A DNA stretch of 64,000 nt, taken from the NCBI RefSeq assembly GCF_000247695.1, contig NW_004624778.1, positions 13,525,236 through 13,589,235 of the forward strand, written 5' to 3'. Made by a program: the position numbers and the translations under genes. Origin of the DNA: Heterocephalus glaber (lineage: Eukaryota > Chordata > Mammalia > Rodentia > Bathyergidae). Shown in pieces: positions 11,061-23,900 of the stretch (positions within the stretch are counted from its first letter, which is position 1; each line of letters begins with the position of its first letter). The notes under the pieces are model-generated. The model ran no database searches. It worked only from the letters and a program-made list of their open reading frames with translations, and was not told the DNA's origin.

Positions 11061-14038
11061 GTAGGCCAGCACCTGGATTGGGTTAGGAGAGTCCTTAGCA
11101 AGGGCTATCATGTATAATGGCACAGGCAGAGTTCAGCATCTGGAGCCCAACAGAGTTGTGCACTTTCTGCCAGCAAAGCCAAACTTGGTAGTTTTTACCC
11201 TAGGCTCAGTCTTCCCACAGCTCACCTACAGGAAAAGCACTGACTGCAGGGAGCCTCCTGAGCCTCTCACAGGTACAATTTTATTTCCCTGAATTAGAAC
11301 TCCCCTGAGAGAAGATGTAGAGGTGGGAGCTCCACCTGCTTAGGCCTCAATACAGCACAGTTGCAAAGCAGGAAGGAGGGAAGCCTAGCTTGCCAAGGCA
11401 CAGCAAGAACACCCCATTTATGAACACATCATTAAGCCCACTATTTTCTTCTCCTGTAGTGAAAAATTATCCAAAAATTTGGGTGTGTCAGTGAATATAT
11501 TTTGTGCATTAAGGAGATAATCAATCTACTGCTTCTTGCCTATGTCTGACTATTCTCTAATTATACTGTCAATGCCACCACTGAAATACAGATCATCTAC
11601 TATGGTGAAAAGAAAAAAAATTCTGGAAAATAGGAAATTTTTTAAAATTTAGAACTTATGTTCAACAAAAATATCTATATCAGCACCTTGGACAGCACTA
11701 GCAATTGTGAAAGGAAAATACAGCTGCAAAGAAACAGAAACAATGTCATTTCAAAATAATACTATATATGGTTTAATGCACTGCACTGCTACACCCTCCA
11801 CTCCCCCTGCAGGGCTGAGCTAGGGCACAGCCCAGAATTCAGCACAACCCATTCAGAAAGGTCATCATAAATACCCATTCACAACTGTGTAACTGATATT
11901 CAGCAGTCAGACTCCTAAGCATCTACTTGGTAAGACAAAAGTCAACCTGTAGCAGTGTAAGAGACAAGTACTTAGTGCATTTAATGTCCAAATATTTTTC
12001 CACTTCAGTTTCACAGTGGCCCATGTGGCACTAAGTTTTATTTATAAACCGCCTAGGTATAGGATGATACAGGAAGCAGCAAAATGAATCCATCCCCTCC
12101 ACTTACTTGCTGTTCCCAAGAGAGGCTGTCTCCATCTCAGGAGTGAAAGTACTACAGCAAGAACCCCAGGAACTCATGCAGTTTACCCCCTCACTTGCAG
12201 ATAAGCATGGGCAGAGTGAGATGTGGCTCTGGCCATGAGGCTTCTCACTGAATGAGAATGTGCCAGTTTCTTTGCTCTTAAAATACGGAGCTGGAAGATG
12301 ATCGCTAAGATCTCCTGCTGTTTCTATAGTCTGTGATTGCAGACTCAGGCTATAGTTGCGCTATGTGATACATTCCACATCAATTGCAGTTATGTGCTAA
12401 TCTCCAAAATATACTTTGGAACTCAGAACCCTGTGGATTTATGTCAGCGTGAGCAACAGGGGCAAATGTTTTCTGTGACTTTATACTTTATAGACTTTTT
12501 TGCTTAATATTACTATGTAGGGTTGAACTATGATACACGTATATATTTATAGCCTATAGTGCCAAACATTTTTCAACTATTTTATTTGCCCCTGGAACTA
12601 TTTTGCAGTGAAGGACACACTTAAGTACAACCTTTTCTTGGCCAGCAGTCTAGATGGTATTTGAAGTCAGGTGCACTTGAGAAACTTGCCTAAAACCCCA
12701 ACCTTTTCTCTGTACTACACTGTCTCTTTGATAGACCACCAGTAAGATACAGGTCTTTTCTTATTTCTTTCATAAGCATAACTTCAGCCATTCATCTTTT
12801 AAGTTTAGAGCCCTCTGAAGGTCAATTTTAACATAGGCCCCTCTTTTCCAGGTGGGCTCTTAGATGATCTCATCTTCTCCCATAATTCTAACTGCCACCC
12901 TCTAGTTGTCCACACTCTGATATCTCCCCAAACCTAACCTTCCCCTCAGAGTTAAGCACATGTGCACATCAGCCCTGAACAACTGCACAGGGAGAATGCA
13001 GAGGTGCCATGCAACCTATATGCCCATAACAGTGCTCTTCATCCCTGAGAGGCTCAGAGACCTGTAGTGTAATGAGTGGGGACCTTGGGAACTACCCTGG
13101 ACCCCATTCCCTTCCCTCCTCCATTACGCCAGGCTGACTATACTACCTTGATTTTTTAAATAATTCATCCCCCAAACCCTGCTCCTGATCTTCTCTTTAT
13201 TAAATCCCACTATAGTAAAAGTGGTCTATCCTCTCCTCTATTTGTCCTTCCTCACTGCTACTAGAAAGATATTTCCAAACACCCATTTGAATCTGTCTAG
13301 GCTCTGCTTGGTGCACTCTTTCATGAGACCCTATGGCCTGGAGGATGCATGATATCTTCAGCACTGCAGGTCTTTTGTGACCTGTTGCCAGAGCCAGTTC
13401 AGGGAAGAGTCAGGCTGTGCAAAGTGTGGGTTCAGGGAACTCTTATTGCAACAGATGGTCTCTGGCAACACTTTGTACAGAAGCATCATTTGGTCACTGT
13501 AGGATTCTCTGCTCTGGAAACACCCCATCTGGGTTCTACACCAGACCAGTTGGGTCACAATCTCTAGTGGTAGGGCCTGGATATTGGTTTTAAAATTCCA
13601 CATGTTATTTTAAAGTCCTGCCAGAACACTAGTTCTGCTGGCATTAAGAACAACTGTGAAAGACTCAATAGCTTTGTTAAACAGGCTCAGGTACTTGCAA
13701 CAATTTAAATACCTTGCAACTTATTCATGGTTAATATTAGCCTACACACAGTGTAACACAGTTTAAAGATTAGCTTAAAAAGACTCGTTTTTAATTTGTG
13801 AAAGTATTAACTCCCCTTCTGAACAGCAGACAATAGAAGCCCTACATTTAATTTCAAGTTCCAGCTATTCACTTATGATAAATCACCTAGAAATCAAAGC
13901 AGTTTCCTCATTTATTTGATTTAAATTATTGACTCCCATAGTTGGCATAGCAGTGTAGGTCTGTGCACCTTTGCATGTCAAGGTACACAGATGCACATAC
14001 ATTAACAAGGGCATACTACTACCTATATTGTCCTAATG

Positions 14039-14118
14039 CAGTGGTGGCAAACCTATGGCACATGTGCCACAACAGGCTGTTGGTATCATCGAAAGCTCCA
14101 AAAGTCTTGCCATCACTG
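14039..14118 (-). mobile_element. hAT-like MITE, copy 3 (complete)
   Basis: This 80-bp element starts CAGTGGTGGCAAACCTATGG and ends GCCATCACTG, giving CAGTGRTGGCAA-type inverted termini. It is flanked by the 8-base pair TCCTAATG (14031-14038) and CCCTAATG (14119-14126), one mismatch apart. Eight-base duplications and CAGNGG ends are typical of hAT transposons. It encodes nothing and must have been moved in trans. It is inverted relative to copies 1 and 2. Confidence 0.75.
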
Positions 14119-14197
14119 CCCTAATGGAAAAAACTCACACCTTAAACTGTACCATACTCGAAAGACTATAAGAGTTCTTTTATTTATAAATATACCA

Positions 14198-14268
14198 TGT
14201 GGTGCAGCCACCTGCCTTGCAAGCTCAAGGTCCTGAGTTCGATCCCCGGTACCAAGAGAAAAAAAACC
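14198..14268 (+). repeat. 5'-truncated ID-type SINE
   Basis: The A-box half is missing, but GCCTTGCAAGCTCAAGGTCC, the B-box GTTCGATCC, CGGTACC and an A-rich tail are present. It directly abuts the L1 fragment that follows. Confidence 0.75.
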
Positions 14269-14269
14269 A

Positions 14270-14728
14270 CTATGTGTATAGCAGCACAACTAATCTAAAT
14301 CTAAATCTAAATCACAATTAGCTAAATCTTGGAAGTAGTCTATACGTCCAACAACAGATGAATGGATAAAGAAAATGTGGTATTTATGTGGAATACCACT
14401 TTTGCCATAAGAAGGGTAAACTTGAGCTATTTGTAGTATAATAGATGTGCCTCGAAACCACAATGTTAAGTGAAATAAATCAGACACCCAAGCTTAAATA
14501 TTGCATTGTTTTTCTTATATGAAAAATCCAAAGTATAAAGAGCAAAATAAAAGCTAGATAATAGGAAGCAGGTGATAGGGAAGGGGACTGAGAGATGGTG
14601 GGGGGGGGTGAAAAGGATAAAAAAGAATTGAGATGTATTATGTTCATGTACCAACTCCCCATGAGGAATGTAATCCTTATACATTACAAATACATACTAA
14701 TAAATAAAAACTGAAAAAATACAGCAAA
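14270..14728 (+). mobile_element. L1 3' end, truncated
   Basis: It starts in the last ORF2 region (TATAGCAGCACAACTAATC, AATGGATAAAGAAAATGTGG) and runs into the 3' untranslated region, which contains a G run at 14600-14608, GTACCAACTCCCCATGAGG and a terminal AATAAATAAAAA. A short CTAAAT tandem (about 14294-14312) has expanded inside the ORF2 remnant. The 5' truncation is usual for L1. Confidence 0.85.
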
Positions 14729-15264
14729 AAACCACAGCAGTTTTAGCAAAATCTGACTTTGCAATTATATCACATTACAGCTATTGCAGGTCTTATTTTT
14801 ATATTCATCACCACTTCAAAATCATAGATATTAGATCTTCTCTAAACATAACCCTTTATATTTGCTACATCATAAGTTCCTGAAACATTTTGATAACTTT
14901 CAGTATAATCAATTTCCTTTGTAAAACTACATTATAACTTTGATTTTGCCTCTTGGCCCACAAAGCCAAACAAACTATCAGAATCCCTTTTTAATTAGGG
15001 CGCATCACCACTGTGCTGCAGGGCCTAACACAGACCTCATTAACCTTAGTGGAATTAAAGACAACAAGCAATACTTCTTAGAAGTTTGACTCTTTGATTG
15101 TATAATAAACGACTCACTCTCTCAGGGAATTTCAGGCAGCAGGAGTAAGCTGGGAAACATTCTGCCTGAGAGGGGCTGCGGATGACAATGCCACACCCAA
15201 GAGTGGTCATTTGACACAGGCAGGCCTCTTAAATGAAGAGTAAGGAAGCTGGGCTACAGCACTG

Positions 15265-15440
15265 CTTCTCAACCTTGAATGTGCACCAGTTTCTCCTGGT
15301 GAGCTAATACAATCAGACTACTGGAGTCCAAGCCCTGTTTCTGATTCAACAGGGAAAGAATGGGGCCCATGAATCTATGTTTCTAACAAGTTCCTGGGTA
15401 ATGCTGCTGCTGGCCGACACCCTAGAGTCACTGGTCTAGG
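15265..15440. mobile_element. MER5A-like element
   Basis: The left end, CACTGCTTCTCAACCTTGAA, and internal GATTCAACAGGGAAAGAATG, then GGGCCCATGAATCTATG and AACAAGTTCCTGGGTAATGC, follow the MER5A/hAT-Charlie consensus pattern. The right end, CACTGGTCTAGG, is diverged. Confidence 0.65.
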
Positions 15441-18404
15441 TGATTTCCCCAACCCTATAGGGGCTTGAAATTTCACAGTTCTCTTCCTTGAACCTGAAGC
15501 TGAATCTTTCTTGTTTATTTTGGGTTTGTAATCTAGAGGGTAAGCTCAAAGGGAACAGTGCTGATGGACCCATCCCCACCTCTCATCTGGCTACCTCAAG
15601 GCTCTTGTATGTCTTAATTCAGATACTCTCACTGGGTTAAGCCTTCTCTATCCCTCCCATTAAAGCAAGTGGCTCCTTTCTCCTGCCTCAGAAATTGTTT
15701 CTTCAATCACTGAAATATCTGAGTGACTGAGGACTGGAGGTGGGGAAGACACGTACTCAGGACTGAGTACTGAGTGGTGTCAGGAACTGAAATGGTCATG
15801 GAGGAGCTGTGACAGTGGTTAAGTGACACAGAACACAAGGCCACTAGAGTGAACAGATACTGTGGCTGGAAAATGAGATCTCAAAATATAGCTTAACTAT
15901 GAAAAGATACTACTAATAACTGCAGTCGTTCATGTCAACTATTTAATATGTATACCAAATTACCATGCAGCACAGCGATTATGAATATCATTAAATACAT
16001 TACACTGATTTTGCTGTAGGTTTTACTCAATTGCAAAAGTAAATGCTCAATCTTCAGTGGTTTGCCTACATGATGACACCTTTGCACTTCTTGTTAACTG
16101 GTTTCAGGAAGTGTGACAACTACTAAAATCAAGTACCAAACAAATTGTTCTGGCTGGAAAAGGTAGTGAGTTATGAGGCAATCAACACACAGACAAGTTC
16201 TAGCTTGTGTGACAAGTACCAAATGAATAATGGGACAAAATTGTATCAAAATGCATTGAGTACCAAATTCAGTGAGTTTCAAAGCAATCCAGTACCAAGG
16301 TATGACTGTATAGCTTTCAAATTTTGATTACTCTTTCCAGGCACAGATCCATATCCTTGTAAAGCTAACTGCCTTAGGACTCTTACTTAGGACCCAATAT
16401 TTCAGCCAGAGTTACAGAGGCAGATACAAGAAGGGTCTCAATTAAGTAAAGTTGTAAAGTCTTTTAAGAAAAACTGTGATAAGGGAAACAAAAAGGCTCA
16501 GGCCAAAGCAAGTACGTGCAACTTAATTTCTCAGTGCTTCCAAAAGAATAGTAAAGCTTACTGTATTAGAGGCTCACTCAGATTAAGGGCATGGGATCTA
16601 AGATTCAAGAGCTACTGGTTATGGGACAGAGGATTCATACCTTTATTAGGGAAAAGCCAACTACAGGAACCAGTGGTAAAGCTGCAAGGCCAGCAGGAAA
16701 TGGTATGGGGTCAATGTGTCTCCATGTTCTGGTAACATATCTGGAGATAAGAGCATTTCCATTTTCTCCCTTTAAAAAGACTCTGAGAAGACTGGAAAAA
16801 TCTCTGGAATTCTCAGAGAGGAACAAAGAATTGAATAAAGGATAACATTTATTTTTCCATATAGTTTGCTTTGACCAAGTGGCCAAGACCTGAAGAAAGG
16901 AAGACTTCAGTTACTGTGTCCATAATGACATCCAGGTTACACAAAAACCAGTTCTTTGCACCTTGAGCTTTCTGGCCATTCTTCCTCATCATTTTCATCC
17001 TTAGCTTCAAACCCCCCTCCCGCTTCTTCCACATGCAATTTTTGTTCAGTTCACCAGCATCCCCTGAAGAACAGGAGCAAGGCTAAGAGTATGCCACAGG
17101 GAAGGGCCTCACATCACCACACCAAAGGACTTGCTTGGTTGGTGTCATTCTGGGGGCACAGGGAATTTTGTGATGTGTCTGGGTAGGAATTCACTGTGCC
17201 CTGCAATATGAAGCCTCACCAGGGACCCCATGTCCAGTGAATCCCACTGGTACAGACTAATATACAAGGACTGACCACAGCAGGATGGACAGGACTCAAA
17301 AGTCAGGGAATGCAACATCAGGCTGTGAAGACTTGCGAGGCCTAATGTAGGGTGGGTAGACATAAGAGTGCCACCAAGAGAAGAGAATCAGTCTGACCCA
17401 GTGAGTTTCACCTCCCACCCAGGCAGAACTGGCACCAATAAGAGCTCACAAAGGACTCACTGCAAGTTCAGAGTAACAAAAACACCTAGAGGCTCCAATC
17501 AGTGGGACTACTGATGCTCTCCCTTTGTAGACTCACTTTTCTCTTATATCTCTCTTCATATGGAAATTCTTCCATCTCTATCTTCTATCCCTGTTTCACA
17601 CACGAAACACCCCCTGCCCCCATCCCTGGCTCTATGAAAGCCATCTAGGGAAATTAGCCCTGAAAATTCACCTAGAAGTAGGCGCATCTTCCTCCAAGAG
17701 GTCACTGCTTGTACCTGGATACCTGCTAGGTGACTACTACTTTCTTTTCCCATGTATATAACTGAATGTGAAGAGGCTGAACCATGTGAGAGCCACACTA
17801 GTTGCACAGCCCCAGGCAGATATTACAAGTCCAGCATTCTTTTGTCCTACTATGCCAAGGCCCTTTCAACACATCCCACATCCAACCACAGGAGATGCTG
17901 CTCCATGAAACACCTCCTTCAGACTGAAGGCATTCAGACAAAGACATCATCTGCTTCATAGCTTAGTAGATAATTCATGTATCTGTGGAGCCCAGAGCAA
18001 GCACATAACCAATGTCAGCTCTATTTATCACTAGCACTCTTTTATTCATGGGTCTCCTTGGTACAATGTCCCAAGTCTGTGGATTGTGGGATACAAATGA
18101 ATTATGTCCATAAGGTCTCTAAACACATCTGAGTCCTCAAAGACAGACTCGCTTTAATGGTTTGGAAAAAACTTGTTAATGGAAAGCAAATCAATCATTC
18201 ATTAGGCTGGCAGAAAAACTTGCCAACTCTCAGAAACATCTCTAACAAACTTAAAATCGAGGAATACCACTCTCTTCTCTCAGCCACACAGGCTTTGGAT
18301 AGTATTTGACTGGCACCATCTGGAAAATCCTGTCCTGTAGGTCTAAACGTGTCACCTCTACTCCTCATTGTCATCCTTCCCACTGAAGCCATCTGAGTTT
18401 GAAA

Positions 18405-18452
18405 GTATCCCAGGTGCTGGGATTACAGGCACGTGTCATTATGCCTGGCTCA
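18405..18452 (-). repeat. B1 fragment
   Basis: TCCCAGGTGCTGGGATTACA followed by GGCACGTGTCATTATGCCTG is the complement of the first 45 or so bases of B1. The rest of the element is absent. Confidence 0.8.
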
Positions 18453-18559
18453 AAAATTAACATTTAAACTGGATTAAAACAATCAGTCAAGAAGTGCTTT
18501 ATGAACACAATGGTAAGAGCTGACTCTCACATAGCCTCTTCCATGTGCCAGTCATTTCT

Positions 18560-18735
18560 ATTTAGCAAGTGTTCCTTCAAACAATTGTAGGAATAAGGTC
18601 TTATTATCACCCTCATGTTACAGATGAGGAAAAAAACTGACAAAGAGAACTGATATGACTTGACAGGACTTGCCTGAGGCCACACAGTTGAGTGGCAGCC
18701 TAGCTCCTACACCCACTCCAAACACCATGTTGCTG
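18560..18735 (-). repeat. MIR
   Basis: The plus strand shows CATGTTACAGATGAGGAAAA, ACTTGCCTGAGGCCACACAG and TTGAGTGGCAGCCTAGC, matching the complement of MIR closely enough to be confident of the family. Confidence 0.75.
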
Positions 18736-19644
18736 CCTACAATGAAGGATGCTGCCTTGACAACATAACATCAAAACACATATTTATAGTGGGCAGTCAT
18801 TTCAACAATCATGCTAAAGCAAGTGGTAGATTTAATAAGCAGTTCCTAAGAATCACAACAAAAGGTGGGAGGTACCTATCCCAAACTAATTAAAGAGGTA
18901 ACATTTTTATCTGGCTAGTTCAGATGAAGATCTATGCCCCTGTCTGGTGTGATCACCTGCCTAACAATACTATGCTTGCTTGTCTAAAGGAAGAATAATG
19001 TGAAACCATGTCACGCTCTAGAGGCATTTATTCTCCACTTGGGAGACAAGACAGCAAATTACACACATACACACAGCTACAGTGAGGCCTTAAAAACCTG
19101 TATTTACCTCTGAAAAAGGTAAGTTTATAAACATGTTTTTACACTGTACTATAAGTAGTGAGTAAAGGAACTCTAAGCTATTGAACAATACAAATTTGTA
19201 TAAGTCACAGATCTTAATATAGTCCATTATGATGTTTACAAAAAAGGTTAAAGATTATTAAACTCCAAATGAGAGGGCACAACTGTTCAGTGGTCAGCCT
19301 GCCTCTGCCCTCCCACTTTCCTTCAAGATCACTATAGAATCCAGCCACACCTGCTCTTGTCTTGCTGGCCACCTGGTTGTTCTATAACACATGATCCCCT
19401 GTTTTATATATATCCCACTCATCCAAACTCACTCACCCTGTGGCCCAATGTCTTGGAGCCCAGTGTTCATCTAGTCATTTCATTCAAAAGTGTTCCTACA
19501 AACTAATTCACCATAAAGGCTTCCTATGATGTCCACTTCGACCAAGGACAAAGTTGTTTGGTTTGGACTGAGAACTGTCTCTGTTCACATTGAGACGCAA
19601 AAGTGAAAAGTGGTTTGATCCTGGCCAGGCATCCTACTTTAATT

Positions 19645-19800
19645 TAAGTTTAGAAGGAACACTAGACAGGGGATCTGGGCCTTAGCCCACACTCAATGTA
19701 AGACATAGGAAGTGCCCTCTCCTCCCTCATACTCAATTTCATCTTCTTTAAAATAAACAAATTGGACCAAGGCACCTCTAAGGATCTTTCAGTTACCAAC
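19645..19800 (+). repeat. Probable MIR fragment
   Basis: GGATCTGGGCCTTAGCCCAC, CTCAATTTCATCTTCTTTAA and AATAAACAAATTGGACCAAG follow the general MIR order, but the match is weak. Confidence 0.4.
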
Positions 19801-20250
19801 ACCTCTGATTCTGTCCCATTTTCCCCATCATGGTCTCTGTATCCCATCTGTAATGAGTATAAGGTGGTCCAGGTGAGAGACACAACCCATTGCCACCATA
19901 CACCAGGGCAGGGTGACAGTCCACAGATACCTCACTATGACTGTGCTGTCAGCACCTCACCAAGCTCATCTACTCTGTAATCTACCCTCACTCCTCAGTT
20001 ACCTGCCCTGTGAGTGACACTGTATCACTTCATTTTCTACCCAACTGATCCCCTTTTACACCAACTGTGCATCAGCTTACAGCACACACTGCAGATTTGG
20101 CTTCAGACTTTCTTGCCAAACATGTATGTCAGCCCTGCCTCACTGAGGGATATGGAGGAGGCATCATCCTTATGAGAATAAAATCCATGCAGTACTTACC
20201 AACATCTCATTGTCCACTATATGCTAAAATTATAAAGGATCTTAGCAAGT

Positions 20251-20627
20251 ACACTAGTCACTTTTCTCATCACTGGGATAAAATAGCTGCCACACACAAC
20301 TTAAAGGAGATGAGGTTTATTTGGCTCATGGTTTCAGAAGGTTCAATCATGGTAAGCTGGGTGCAGGGCAGAAATGACATAGCATAATGGCCTGAGGGAA
20401 GAAAGCTGCTAAACACATAGCAGCCAGGAAGTTGAAAGAAAGCAAGAGCCAGAGAGAGAAAAATATACCCTCCAAAGGCATGTTCCTTCAACCAGGTCTC
20501 ACCTCCTAAAAGCCCATTCAGCTATGAACACCAATGGATCAATCCTCTGATGATCCACCCGATCAACTTTTGAAAGCCCCACCTCTGAGTACAAGAATTT
20601 TGGGAGAAATTTTAGATCTAAACCACA
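20251..20627 (-). mobile_element. ERVL-MaLR-type solo LTR
   Basis: Read on the minus strand it begins TGTGGTTTAGATCTAAAATT and, near its end, has GAGCCAAATAAACCTCATC (the polyadenylation signal AATAAA) followed by CAGTGATGAGAAAAGTGAC. That order and the length of about 377 bp are those of MaLR long terminal repeats. No internal retroviral coding sequence adjoins it. A clear 5-base duplication was not found. Confidence 0.75.
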
Positions 20628-20949
20628 ATAGTAAGTAAGGAAAGAGACCAAGAACACTCCCTCAATTTCCTACCACCACATCCACTACCATTCCTGCAGC
20701 AGTACTAGCTTCCCTCCATCTCCTTCATAACAAAAGAACCCTGCCTCCTGGTGGAGGGCAATTTCATCCTCTGAGCTTTGACTCTCTTCTCTATCACCCT
20801 ACCCATGTACCCCTTTAACTGCCCCCCATACTCCACAGCTTCCACTTGCTTTCTCATGTCCCTCCCCTTAGCATTTTCACAGTAATTGAAAACAGACAGA
20901 CCCTCCTTCTTCCCCAGTAGTGTGGAAGATGGACTTTAGAGTTAGAAGA

Positions 20950-21305
20950 TGCAGTGGAAAATTTTCTGGTTGCTGGACAAAATACCCTACAACCACAACT
21001 TAAAGGAGGAGATGTTTGTTTGGCTCACAGTTTCAGAGGTTTCAGTTCATAGTTGACTCTAAGGCAGAAACATCATTGCAGAAGGGCATGGTAGAACAAA
21101 GCTGCTTAGTTCATGATAGCCAGGAAACAGCACAGGAGATCACCAGACAAACATAGCCTCCAAAGGCTTTCCTGACTTCCAATGGGTCCCACCTCCTGGT
21201 AACACATTCAGCTGTGAACATCAGTGAATTGATCCACTGATGATCCAATCACCTCTCTGGGAGTCTCTGAATCTAATCAAGTTACAATGAAGCTCAACTG
21301 TCACA
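20950..21305 (-). mobile_element. ERVL-MaLR-type solo LTR with 5-bp duplication
   Basis: The 356-bp LTR, minus strand, starts TGTGACAGTTGAGCTTC and ends in CA, with a GAGCCAAACAAACATC block where the related LTRs have AATAAA. It is flanked by GAAGA on both sides (20945-20949 and 21306-21310), the 5-base duplication expected for ERVL-class integration. The AATAAA has become AACAAA. It is solo, with no internal region. Confidence 0.85.
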
Positions 21306-21678
21306 GAAGACATAGAGGCACAGCCAAGCAGGGCCCGCTCAGAGGAGGTAGTAGTGACCTGAGGCCAGGAAGGGCCCTGAACTCAGGTATCAGGGGTAGA
21401 AATGAGAAGCAACACACTGAGTCTTATTTCAGAAGTGTGACATAGATGACATTTTCTCTCAGAGAATATACATATTTTAATAGTTTTTGACTCAGAGCTG
21501 ACAGGAATGGTAACACTTTAAACAAAGTGACAGGCCAGGAAGATGGATATTTTTAGACAGAAGAATCTTTAGACAGTCATCTCATTAATATAACAGTCAC
21601 TGGTCTACTCTGAGAATTTCAAGGGCTGCTATTGTTTCTGGGGCAGACGTGCTAATACTCAAGGCACTCATGATTTAT

Positions 21679-22542
21679 TTATTTTTAAAATTTATATTCC
21701 TAAGTTCTTTTATTGGTACATTTTAGGTATATAATACGTTTACATTTATCATTGGGTGCTTGTACCTGTACATGATGTACCTTGGTTCTTTATTTTTCCC
21801 CATTACCTGTGCACCCTTCACCCCCTCCACTCTTCCCTATTTACATAGACTTCATTTCCATTTTTTTCTTTTCTCATAGTTTTTTCTTTCCCTTCTTTCC
21901 TTTCCCCTTTCCCTCCCACCACTCCTACCCCTTTGGACCTTTCTTCCTATTTCAAATTATCAATTGTTCATTTTAATCATTTTAACCCTTATTTACACTT
22001 TCAGTTTCTCACATTAGAGAAACTATTCAGTATTTACACATGTGCATCCTATTTATTTCACTTAAGAGTATAGCCTTGATATGCATCCATTTAGCTATGA
22101 ATGACTCTAGTTTCTCATTCTTTATGGCTGAGTAGTACTTCATTTTATTAAAAAACCACATGTTCTTTATCCAGTTTCCAGTTGATGGGCACTTGGGCTG
22201 TTTCTAAGCTTTAGCTATTAAAAACTGTGCCGCTATGAACACGGGTGCACATATATCGCTGTAGTATGATTCTTTTTTTTTTTTTTTTTTTTGGTACTGG
22301 GGATCGAACTCAGGACCTTGTGCTTGCGAGGCAGGCAGCAGAACCACTGAGCTAAATCCCCGGCCCCTGTAGTATGATTCTTTTAATTCTTTGGGGAAGA
22401 TACCCAGCAGGGGAATAGCTGGGTCAAATGGGACCTCTAGTCCTAGTTCTCTGAAGTATCTCCATGCTGATTTCCATAGTGGTCGCACCAGTCTGCACTC
22501 CCACCAGCAATGGAGAAGGGTTCCTTCCTCCCCATACCTCCT
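21679..22542 (-). mobile_element. 5'-truncated L1 interrupted by a SINE
   Basis: The 3' untranslated region with its pyrimidine-rich block (about 21780-21940) lies at low coordinate, and the C-terminal part of ORF2 toward 22542. Minus-strand translation includes [19 protein letters not shown], a hallmark of the L1 ORF2 C-terminus. A 17-base duplication, AGGCACTCATGATTTAT, flanks it at 21662-21678 and 22543-22559. An ID-type SINE splits it at 22277-22366. It cannot move on its own. Confidence 0.92.
22277..22366 (-). repeat. ID-type SINE inside L1
   Basis: After a T run comes GGTACTGGGGATCGAACTCA, and the 5' end is GGCCCC at 22366. The perfect 18-base duplication CTGTAGTATGATTCTTTT, at 22259-22276 and 22367-22384, is L1 ORF2 sequence, so the SINE landed after the L1. 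Confidence 0.95.
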
Positions 22543-23739
22543 AGGCACTCATGATTTATACCCACATAACAGCTGCCCTCCTGGGACACAGTGTGGAGGA
22601 AGCTGTTCAGAGAGGGGAGAGTTAAGACTGTATCTGTCCAAAATCCACTGCTGGCTCTGCAATCCCAGTACACATGCATATATAGGAACACATATATGTG
22701 CATGCTAAGGATGAAAGGTCAGCTACACTATGATATCTGAGAAGCCAGCAGGTGGCAAACTGGTTGGCTCATGGTTGGCCTCGCAGCACATACCGACATT
22801 GCACAGCTATGAAAACTTCTCATTACAGAGCAAATTATTTTGCACAAGCTCAGCACTCTTCTGGAAGAACAGCTAGAAATCCAAGTGGTCCAGAGTCAAG
22901 CCACAGAGGCATACAAAAGTCAAAGAAACAGCAAGAGCCTTTGAACAGGAGGCCTTAGAATCAGGTTCTCTAGCACCACTTCTGCTGCTTATGATTTGGT
23001 GGCTTTGGCCTGGCCCTCTACCCTCCCAGGCCCACAGCTCTCAATAGGCGGCCTTTCCACACTCTTGGAATTTTGGAAAGGTTCTATGAGATAAGGGAGA
23101 CAAAAGAGAGCAGGAAGCTGAAGGGCAGAATACCTGTGAGAGTTACAAAGAGCACTAAAGACCATGCTGAGTGAGCATGCTGCCTGATGGAAGGTGATGT
23201 TACACTGCACAGGCCTGCCCCAAACACTTCTGGGTGCTCGTATAGTCACTGCAGGAGTACTCTGCCCCATCCTGTTCTATCAAAACAAAAATCTTAGACA
23301 CATTTCAAATTGCTTCTAAGGAGGAGGCATTACCCCAGTTGAGATTCACTCACTAGCCCAGATTTCCTACTTTGTAGTTTCCTCCTTCTCTACTAGAACT
23401 TCAAATGTTAATGTTCCCTCAGGACTAGATCTGGGGGGCATCTTCCTCCTCCCCAACTCTCCTTTCTGCTATCATCCATTCCCAAGGCTGTAAGTACCAT
23501 CCATAGCTAAGACCTCTCCTAATGGTACTGTATATGCAGCTACTAGACAGTGCTGTTTGAGTGAAAGGGTTAGTGTAAGACATCCTGGACCTAATAAAAC
23601 AAACAAACACTTCATTTTCTACCCCTACCCCAAAAAGTGTCTCTACCTCCTTCCCCCAATCTTCCTGGTCTCAACAGACAGAACTCTCATTCCTTAGTTT
23701 TCCAAGCCAAAAACCCAGGAGTGTACCCAACTGGTTCCC

Positions 23740-23900
23740 AGCACAGGGTTTGGAATTAGGACACTCAGGTTCATATCATCTTTGCCAACTGCCAGCCAGG
23801 CGCCTTAGGAGAGATGGTTAACTTTCCAGGGGCTACACTGCCAAAACTATAAAACTGAGTTTTCCAGTGGCAATCAAATAATGCTTAGGGTATCTGAGAA
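23740..23900 (+). repeat. Probable MIR
   Basis: GGTTTGGAATTAGGACACTC and AGGTTCATATCATCTTTGCC, then GGTTAACTTTCCAGGGGC, fit MIR at low similarity. Confidence 0.4.

Noticed and set aside
14290..14312. CTAAAT tandem as a possible satellite or telomere-like array
   Set aside because: Only about four units, inside an L1 fragment.
21780..21940. Pyrimidine-rich tract as a splicing enhancer or branch region
   Set aside because: It is the normal CT-rich complement of the L1 3' untranslated region, also seen at 27310-27480 and 63365-63395.
22204..22548. 114-codon minus-strand open frame
   Set aside because: It is the L1 ORF2 C-terminus joined to read-through of the SINE, not a host gene.
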